From contig JAFAPL010001053.1 in the NCBI GenBank assembly GCA_019247135.1, positions 1 through 6,497 of the forward strand: a stretch of 6,497 bases of DNA. The letters run 5' to 3'. Made by a program: the position numbers and the translations under genes. Positions 1 through 5,145 of the stretch are shown one piece after another; the first letter of the stretch is position 1; each line of letters begins with the position of its first letter. Source of the DNA: Chloroflexota bacterium. GTDB taxonomy: Bacteria; Chloroflexota; UBA6077; CF-72. The notes beneath the pieces were generated by a model. It saw only the letters and a program-made list of their open reading frames with translations, was not told where the DNA came from and ran no database searches.

Positions 1-2
1 CG

Positions 3-431
3 CCCGGATTGCCGCTCGGCATGGTGCTTTGCGCGGTGTTGATCTGGCGCGGCGACACCGCCATGCAGACGATCGCGGCGCTCCTGAGCTACGCGCTCGC
101 CTGTGAGCTGTACATCTTCCTGTTCACGTTCATCAGCAGCAGCGTGACGGTTTCGATACTGCTCAAACTTGCCCAGGGGTCGGCAGATTGGGAGAAGTTG
201 AACAACACCTACAGCGACGAGGCCATGGTCGATGGTCGGCTCATCAAGCTGACGCGCAATGCGCTCATCACCCCAACTGCATCCGGTTACGTCACGACCC
301 CGCGCGGCGAGGCACTCGTCAGCAGCTTCGATCGGCTACGGCGATTCTTCAAACATAGCCACGGCAGCGCTGGCCCGTCAGGCGCCGTTCATGAGCACGC
401 GGAACGAGTTGTGGGGGAAGTACATGTGTAA
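3..431 (+). CDS. Small membrane protein with C-terminal winged-helix-like tail, 5' truncated
   Basis: The reading frame is open to the left edge of the window, so the true start lies upstream; a TTG at 9 and an ATG at 21 are in frame but sit inside a membrane segment and are unlikely starts. The visible part has a hydrophobic stretch (PLGMVLCAVLIW), then a long one or two-helix segment rich in A, L, F and I (about 22 to 55 residues in), then a soluble tail of about 85 residues. The tail carries a pattern like a winged helix wing: GRLIKLTRNALI, then GYVTTPRGEAL, then a basic FDRLRRFFKH. Small proteins with one to three helices and such a tail occur near polysaccharide genes, but I cannot name this family and assign no function. 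The last 18 codons run antisense through the 3' end of the convergent gene and look unlike the rest (H, G and V rich), so the native stop may have been lost. That it is a gene is fairly sure; the role is unknown. Confidence 0.7.
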   Translation, partial: PGLPLGMVLCAVLIWRGDTAMQTIAALLSYALACELYIFLFTFISSSVTVSILLKLAQGSADWEKLNNTYSDEAMVDGRLIKLTRNALITPTASGYVTTPRGEALVSSFDRLRRFFKHSHGSAGPSGAVHEHAERVVGEVHV

Positions 432-2039
432 GGTGAATTGCAAATTCTCGCGGCCCATCATCGGATGGTCGCGGAAATACTGCATCGTCAAATAAAACCC
501 ATTGTTCGACGTGTCCATATCGCGACCGAACACGCGTGTGAGCGCGTCGTCGAACTGCTGCGATAGCTCCTGCTCGTTGCTTCGGAAATTGACGGTTATC
601 GGCTGATCCGGCGCGGAGTTTCGAATAGTCGGCAGTTCGGCGAGCAGCACGTCGTACATCTGCGGCGATGAGTATGGGTACGTATGAATGATCTGCAACA
701 AACGATTGACGTCCTCGAACAGCGACACGTTGGCGACGAACACGGCCGCACACAGCGCGACGCCGACACCAACCACCGCGTGTTTGACACGTGCACTGCG
801 CGCGATCGCCAGCAGCGCCTGCCAGGCACAGGCAAGCCACAGCACAACGAACAGCGCCATGCTGCTGTGGTAGTAGTACGTGAACTCGCCCATGTAGCCA
901 CGACCGTTGGTTCCGAAGCTGCCAGGCGTCGGGTACTGATCGAGCAAGGTGACATACAGCCCGACTGCAGTCAGCGCCAGCGTGACTGACAGGAGCCGAT
1001 AGGCGGTGGCCCGGCCGCCTGGCTCGCGCCAGAGTCGGTACACGAGAATGGCCGAGGCGCCGAACAGGATGCCGAGCACCGCGACCTCGGTGAATCGATC
1101 GTGGACACGGACGCCAACCGTCGAGAGCATCCCCTGCGCGAGGCCGTGCAGTCCGAGGTTGTAGAAGTCAGGCCGCACGACCGCGGCCAGGAGACGGTAC
1201 TTCTCCGATTCGCCGAGCGGGTCGAAGTTGGGCAAGGTTCCCGCCAGGCGGTACAGCGCGCTCAACCCCCACTGAGCAACAACGACGAAGACCAACGGCA
1301 GCGCCAGGAACGTGACGCGCTTCCAGTTGGGCGCTCGCACGAGAAGCGACGTAGCGAAGATTGCTCCGAACACGACGAAGAAGACGAGGTCTTCCTCATC
1401 GGAAAAAAAGCCACACAGGAGCGCGGCAATGCAAGCGAGAAACGAGCCAACCCCACGCGTACGTTCGTGACGAACCGCGAAGTAGAACGCAAGTGAAAAA
1501 AAGATAAAGGTCAGCTTCTTCGCGGGCCGATCGAACGCCACAATCGTGGACATGAACCCCGTGCAGGACAGGAAAACGAGGAGCAGAGCAGCGCTCGGCA
1601 ACAGCCCGAGGCCCATGCGGCGCAGCGACAGGAACAGCAGCGTGGGTGGCAGGACCAGCGCAAGCACGGTGAATGGCGTCAGCGCGGGATGCGGCACGAG
1701 CATACGCGCGACGTACGGACGGGCGATGCCGTCGAGCACCTCCGCGGCCTTGCTCAGCGGGCGGACGCGGTTGTCGTCGTTGATCTCGGCGACGCGCGCA
1801 AGTCGGTCCCCGAGATGCTCGCTCTGGGGGTCACTCCAGACGTGGGCGCCAGCTCCGATCAACTCCGGATGCGTCCAGACCTCGTCATAGCTCAGCCAGG
1901 TCTGGACGGTATGGCCAATGGCGATGCCGAGCAGGATGGCTGCGAGCACGCCGACGAGGCGCTGCGCGTCGATGCGGGCCAGAACCACGGCCAGCGTCGA
2001 GGGCGGCGCTGACAGCGCGGACGCTGGCTGAGTTCGCAC
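378..2039 (-). CDS. Polytopic membrane protein, possible GT-C-type glycosyltransferase
   Basis: The protein has 553 residues if read from the GTG at 2039; the stop is TGA at 378-380. The frame stays open to 2333, but those extra 98 residues are hydrophilic and lie antisense to the well-conserved start of the divergent GtrA-YfhO gene, so I exclude them. A second GTG at 1988 would also fit; neither has a clear Shine-Dalgarno. About 11 membrane helices are visible (near residues 28-48, 119-138, 146-166, 174-190, 198-212, 216-234, 241-262, 317-335, 347-366, 392-412, 419-439), then a C-terminal extracytoplasmic part of about 110 residues. A loop of about 70 residues follows helix 1 and begins with SYDEVW (D52, E53); GT-C enzymes that use polyprenyl-phosphate sugars usually have an acidic pair there. 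A second acidic cluster, SDEED, lies at 213-217. I recognise no named family. Glycosyltransferase is inference from topology, the acidic pair and the neighbours. Confidence 0.8.
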   Translation of the reverse strand: MRTQPASALSAPPSTLAVVLARIDAQRLVGVLAAILLGIAIGHTVQTWLSYDEVWTHPELIGAGAHVWSDPQSEHLGDRLARVAEINDDNRVRPLSKAAEVLDGIARPYVARMLVPHPALTPFTVLALVLPPTLLFLSLRRMGLGLLPSAALLLVFLSCTGFMSTIVAFDRPAKKLTFIFFSLAFYFAVRHERTRGVGSFLACIAALLCGFFSDEEDLVFFVVFGAIFATSLLVRAPNWKRVTFLALPLVFVVVAQWGLSALYRLAGTLPNFDPLGESEKYRLLAAVVRPDFYNLGLHGLAQGMLSTVGVRVHDRFTEVAVLGILFGASAILVYRLWREPGGRATAYRLLSVTLALTAVGLYVTLLDQYPTPGSFGTNGRGYMGEFTYYYHSSMALFVVLWLACAWQALLAIARSARVKHAVVGVGVALCAAVFVANVSLFEDVNRLLQIIHTYPYSSPQMYDVLLAELPTIRNSAPDQPITVNFRSNEQELSQQFDDALTRVFGRDMDTSNNGFYLTMQYFRDHPMMGRENLQFTLHMYFPHNSFRVLMNGA

Positions 2040-2084
2040 CGCGACATGATAGTCTTGCGCCGAGTGCTGGTTCAGAACGGCGTG
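2040..2084. promoter_or_regulatory. Very short divergent start region, candidate shared promoter
   Basis: The leftward gene (GTG at 2039) and the rightward gene (ATG at 2046, or ATG at 2085) start back to back, so any promoters must lie here or inside the opposing coding sequence. On the minus strand TATCAT (2051 to 2046) matches the bacterial -10 consensus at five of six positions, and would place a transcription start close to the GTG at 2039, which would imply a nearly leaderless message. No convincing -35 is seen at 16 to 18 bp. The same bases read CATGAT on the plus strand (2045-2050), a weaker -10; transcription from it would favour the ATG at 2085. This is pattern matching only. Confidence 0.2.
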
Positions 2085-5078
2085 ATGCGCGTGGGGCGCG
2101 TCAGCATTGCGTCCGCGCGAGTGCTCGAAATTGCTCGTTGGTGGCTGGTCGGGCTGCTGTTCCTGGTCATCAACATACCACTCCTGTACACGCTGCACGA
2201 TGTGCTCGGGCTCCCGATCTGGCTGGCAACCCTGGTCGGCGGCGAGATCGGGACGGTGGCTCGATTCCTGGTCAACGACCGCTGGGTATTCGGCAATCGC
2301 CGCCCCACCTGGCGTCGGCTGATTCAGTACCACGTCGCCGTCGCCAGCAGCTTCGTCATCTGGTGGTCGGTGACCAACGCGCTAGCGCAGGGTGGCGTCT
2401 ATTACCTGATCGCCAATGTTGCTGGCCAGGCCACATCAGTGGGCTGGAGCATGATCACCAACTTCGGCTGGATCTGGCGGCGTTCGGCCTCGCTGGGCGG
2501 CACGCGTCGGCCTTACATGGATCTCCCGCTTGCACGGCCGCGCGTATCGCTCCCGTTTTCGCTCGCGCGTTCGAACCTGCGTGCCTGGCTGGTCACCTCG
2601 CATCACCTGCCGATCCTCTTTCTGGTCCTGGGGGCTGCCTTTGCTTTCCAGCAAACGCTGTTCTTCGGCTACCGCCTGATCGGCAACTCCGACCGCCTGA
2701 ATCACTACATCTCTTTCATCCTCTACCACACGCATTTTCTGGAGCACGGTCAGTTCTCGGCCTGGTCCGAGTTCGTCTTCGACGGCTTCGACACCACTTC
2801 GCTGCCGATGAGCTTTCCGACTCCCCTGTATGCGCTCCCGAGCCTGCTGCATACCGAGGACGTGGTCGGCGTATTCGGGGTGATCGCGTTCCTGCTGCTC
2901 GCGATCACCCTCGTCGAGTCGTACGCGGTCATGTATCTAATCTGCGGTGATCGCCTGGCAGCCCTCGCCGGGGCCGCTACCTACGCCTGCGCGACATACG
3001 CGCTGCTCAAGCTCGTACAGAGTGATCAGACCTACCTGTCTGTCCTGACGGCGCCACTCTTCTTCTACCTGGTCCACACCACCAGCCGACGCAACTGGCT
3101 GCGCCGCTTCATCGCGCTCACGATCCTGGTGGTCGTGGAGTGCTACTTCGCCTTCCTCCAGGAGTTCAGTTACAACCTGATCTTTTTTTTCGCGTACGCG
3201 GCGTACCTCTTCCTGCGCCGGAATCGGTACCCGCTGCTCACGTTCGCGTGCGCGTTCGTGGCGGGCGTTGTGCTGAGCGCTCCGCGCTTGTTGGCCCAGT
3301 ATTTCAGCCTGGACACCGTCGGTCGTGCGCGTGGCGCGCCGGTGCTCCAGGACACCGTCGACGGGCGCACCCTGCTGCGCTTTTTCAGCCGCGACATCTT
3401 TGGCCACAGCTGGCGGGATCAACTCCAGCTTCCCGTTCAGCTAAACCTCCACGAAGGAGACCTGCTGAATTCGAGCGTCTTCGGTGCGCTCCTCCTCCTG
3501 CTCATCATCATCAGCTTTGGCTGGCTGCTCTTCCGATCGAGGAGGCCGAGCGGCTCGCTCCGGTTTTATGGGATCGTCTTCGTCCCGTACATCCTGTTTG
3601 TCTTCGCTGTGATGCACGTGCCCGCCGTCTATCTGATGTTCGCGCGTCTGTACCTGAACATTTCGTTTCAGCACTCGCGAATCAGTGTTTCGGCCATGCT
3701 GCCAGTGGCGATTCTCACCGCCATCTTTCTCGCCGCGAATCGTGGCCGACTAACCCGCCGTGACATGTCCATCACGGCCGCCATCAGCGCGGTCGCCATC
3801 GGCTTGAGCGCGCTCGACTACAGCGCCATGCTCGACCACTTGCGAGCACATACGCCTTTTGCCGTGCCGACCCCTTACGTCAGCTGCGACAACTGCCTAC
3901 CACTGCTCCACTTCTCGTATCTGTACTCAGCCGACCTGGTCCGCCTGGTCGTGCTCGCGACCGTGTTCGCCGCCATCGTGATCGGCGGTTTCGCTTTCGG
4001 CGCTCGCGGGCGGCGGATCATGGCGACCGTCCTGGCGGTCGTGATTGTGTTCCAAGCCATCTGGGGCGCCGCGGACTACCTGGAAGGGCCGCAGACGCGG
4101 AACTACTCCATCCCATACGAGACCAACGACTTCGTCACTGCCCGGTCGAACCAGTTCTGGCCGCCGACGGCCGCCCAGATGGGTCAGCTACAGGCGATGC
4201 TCGATTCCAACGACTACCGCTCGGTGACGGTCTGTCCGGGGACTTTTCCGAACTGCAGCACAGCTATCGGCATGACCTGGGGCGTGCGACTGGCCGACGG
4301 TTACCTGAGCGGCGTGCCGCACCGGCTGTCGGTTCTGCCCATGCTGCGGACCGAATTGCACGACATTCGTTATACGGACCCGTCTCTGCTCGAGAAAGCC
4401 TGGCGTACCCTGAGCTTCCTGAATGTGCGGCAGGCCTTCGTCGTGGACCGCGATCTCTACATGAACAGCGATCCGAGCGTGCCGCGCGAGGTCACTCTCA
4501 TCGCCAATCCCTCGTCGTACGTGTACCCGCGTGCCTATTTTGCCTCGGCGACGCGGGCCGTCGACGCAGCTGGCGACGAGCAGGCCGTGCAGGATGAGCT
4601 CAGCGCGTGTGACCCGGCCTGCGACGGCTTGCTCCATCAGCCTTTCGCCGTGGACTACGTCGAAGGCGGCCAGGATGCGACCTACGATGCGAGTGGTGAG
4701 CCGACCTGGTCAGGCGGCGGAGATCGCCTGGCCTTCGACTTCCCTGCGTCGCCCGAGCCACGTTTCCTGGTCGTAAACGAGTTGTGGGACCCCGGATGGA
4801 CAGCACTCGTCGGCGATCAGCAGGTGGCGGTGCAGCCGACCAATGTCGCGATGCGCGGCGTCCTGGTGCCGCCCGGCGCGAGCCATGTGCAGCTGGTCTA
4901 TCGCTCGCTGCTCTGGTGGGCCTGGTGGTACACGCTCGTAGCCGCACTCCTGCTCGCTGTGTGCGTGTTCGTGGTGTGGAAGCGAACCAACGCCAACCAA
5001 CCGGGAACGCACCACGCGGACTCGGCGGCTATGGTGTTCGGCGGCTATTCTCGCGATACTGCGGCAAATGTCGGCTGA
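2046..5078 (+). CDS. GtrA-YfhO fusion: putative lipid-sugar flippase joined to GT-C glycosyltransferase
   Basis: The protein has 1010 residues counted from the ATG at 2046; an ATG at 2085 (residue 14) is equally good, and neither has a clear Shine-Dalgarno. Residues 30-146 form a GtrA-type domain (PF04138-like) of four helices with the family signature RFLVNDRWVF at 73-82. GtrA/GtcA proteins are thought to flip undecaprenyl-phosphate sugars. From about 188 the protein is a YfhO-like (PF09586-like) GT-C: one helix, then an outer loop GNSDRLNHYISF with the probable catalytic Asp at 216, then roughly a dozen more helices to about 690. An extracytoplasmic part follows, with the YfhO ending: DPGW at 915-918, N933, MRGVLVPPG at 936-944. 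A last helix lies at about 955-980, with a basic WKR stop-transfer and a polar tail of 30 residues. Three close Cys pairs (614/617, 730/737, 855/859) lie in probable outer segments. In Firmicutes, GtrA and YfhO proteins are separate and act with a GT2 such as CsbB; here they are one chain. The domain calls are firm; donor sugar and acceptor are unknown. Confidence 0.9.
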   Translation: MIVLRRVLVQNGVMRVGRVSIASARVLEIARWWLVGLLFLVINIPLLYTLHDVLGLPIWLATLVGGEIGTVARFLVNDRWVFGNRRPTWRRLIQYHVAVASSFVIWWSVTNALAQGGVYYLIANVAGQATSVGWSMITNFGWIWRRSASLGGTRRPYMDLPLARPRVSLPFSLARSNLRAWLVTSHHLPILFLVLGAAFAFQQTLFFGYRLIGNSDRLNHYISFILYHTHFLEHGQFSAWSEFVFDGFDTTSLPMSFPTPLYALPSLLHTEDVVGVFGVIAFLLLAITLVESYAVMYLICGDRLAALAGAATYACATYALLKLVQSDQTYLSVLTAPLFFYLVHTTSRRNWLRRFIALTILVVVECYFAFLQEFSYNLIFFFAYAAYLFLRRNRYPLLTFACAFVAGVVLSAPRLLAQYFSLDTVGRARGAPVLQDTVDGRTLLRFFSRDIFGHSWRDQLQLPVQLNLHEGDLLNSSVFGALLLLLIIISFGWLLFRSRRPSGSLRFYGIVFVPYILFVFAVMHVPAVYLMFARLYLNISFQHSRISVSAMLPVAILTAIFLAANRGRLTRRDMSITAAISAVAIGLSALDYSAMLDHLRAHTPFAVPTPYVSCDNCLPLLHFSYLYSADLVRLVVLATVFAAIVIGGFAFGARGRRIMATVLAVVIVFQAIWGAADYLEGPQTRNYSIPYETNDFVTARSNQFWPPTAAQMGQLQAMLDSNDYRSVTVCPGTFPNCSTAIGMTWGVRLADGYLSGVPHRLSVLPMLRTELHDIRYTDPSLLEKAWRTLSFLNVRQAFVVDRDLYMNSDPSVPREVTLIANPSSYVYPRAYFASATRAVDAAGDEQAVQDELSACDPACDGLLHQPFAVDYVEGGQDATYDASGEPTWSGGGDRLAFDFPASPEPRFLVVNELWDPGWTALVGDQQVAVQPTNVAMRGVLVPPGASHVQLVYRSLLWWAWWYTLVAALLLAVCVFVVWKRTNANQPGTHHADSAAMVFGGYSRDTAANVG
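2655..3404 (+). repeat. Paralogous block, copy 1 (YfhO-domain N-terminal half)
   Basis: This stretch of the first fusion gene aligns without gaps, at a constant offset of 3094 bp, with 5749..6497 in the second fusion gene. By hand count about 170 of 249 residues are identical. The longest exact DNA match noticed is 23 bp (2679-2701 with 5773-5795); others are 18 bp (3159-3176 with 6253-6270) and about 20 bp in the segment coding for FILYHTH. Many differences are synonymous, so this is an old duplication kept by selection, not an assembly error. Confidence 0.9.
5068..5078 (+). other. Possible ATG start overlapping the preceding stop codon
   Basis: The ATG at 5068-5070 is in frame with the second fusion gene and lies 11 bp inside the end of the first one, whose TGA is at 5076-5078. 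Such an overlap would allow translational coupling. It has no Shine-Dalgarno, and it would add 26 hydrophilic residues that have no counterpart in the first copy, so I rank it below the ATG at 5146. Confidence 0.35.
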
Positions 5079-5135
5079 GTCTGCACCGCACGGTCGGCTG
5101 TCCTCCCGTTCGCGGCTGACACAGATGCTGCGCGT

Positions 5136-5139
5136 GGAG
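5136..5139 (+). promoter_or_regulatory. Ribosome binding site GGAG supporting the start at 5146
   Basis: GGAG sits six bases before the ATG at 5146. It is the only clear Shine-Dalgarno with good spacing at any candidate start of the second fusion gene. Using this start puts the conserved loop Asp at residue 214, against 216 in the first copy counted from 2046, so it also equalises the domain spacing of the two proteins. Confidence 0.5.
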
Positions 5140-5145
5140 CCCGTC

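Noticed and set aside
1101..2012. Plus-strand open frames at 1101-1496, 1546-1890 and 1689-2012
   Set aside because: They are antisense to the 11-helix leftward gene, hydrophilic and low in complexity, without ribosome binding sites or recognisable motifs.
2040..2333. N-terminal extension of the leftward membrane protein up to an ATG at 2333
   Set aside because: The extra 98 residues are Gln/Pro/His-rich and hydrophilic, antisense to the conserved GtrA helices of the divergent gene; the membrane protein starts sensibly at 2039 or 1988.
2436..3422. Long minus-strand open frames (2436-2852 and 2937-3422)
   Set aside because: They are Glu/Gln/Arg-rich mirror frames of Leu/Phe/Val-rich membrane codons in the GtrA-YfhO gene.
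5079..5145. Gap between the two fusion genes searched for a terminator or promoter
   Set aside because: No stem-loop with a T tract and no convincing -35/-10 pair were seen, so the genes are probably cotranscribed.
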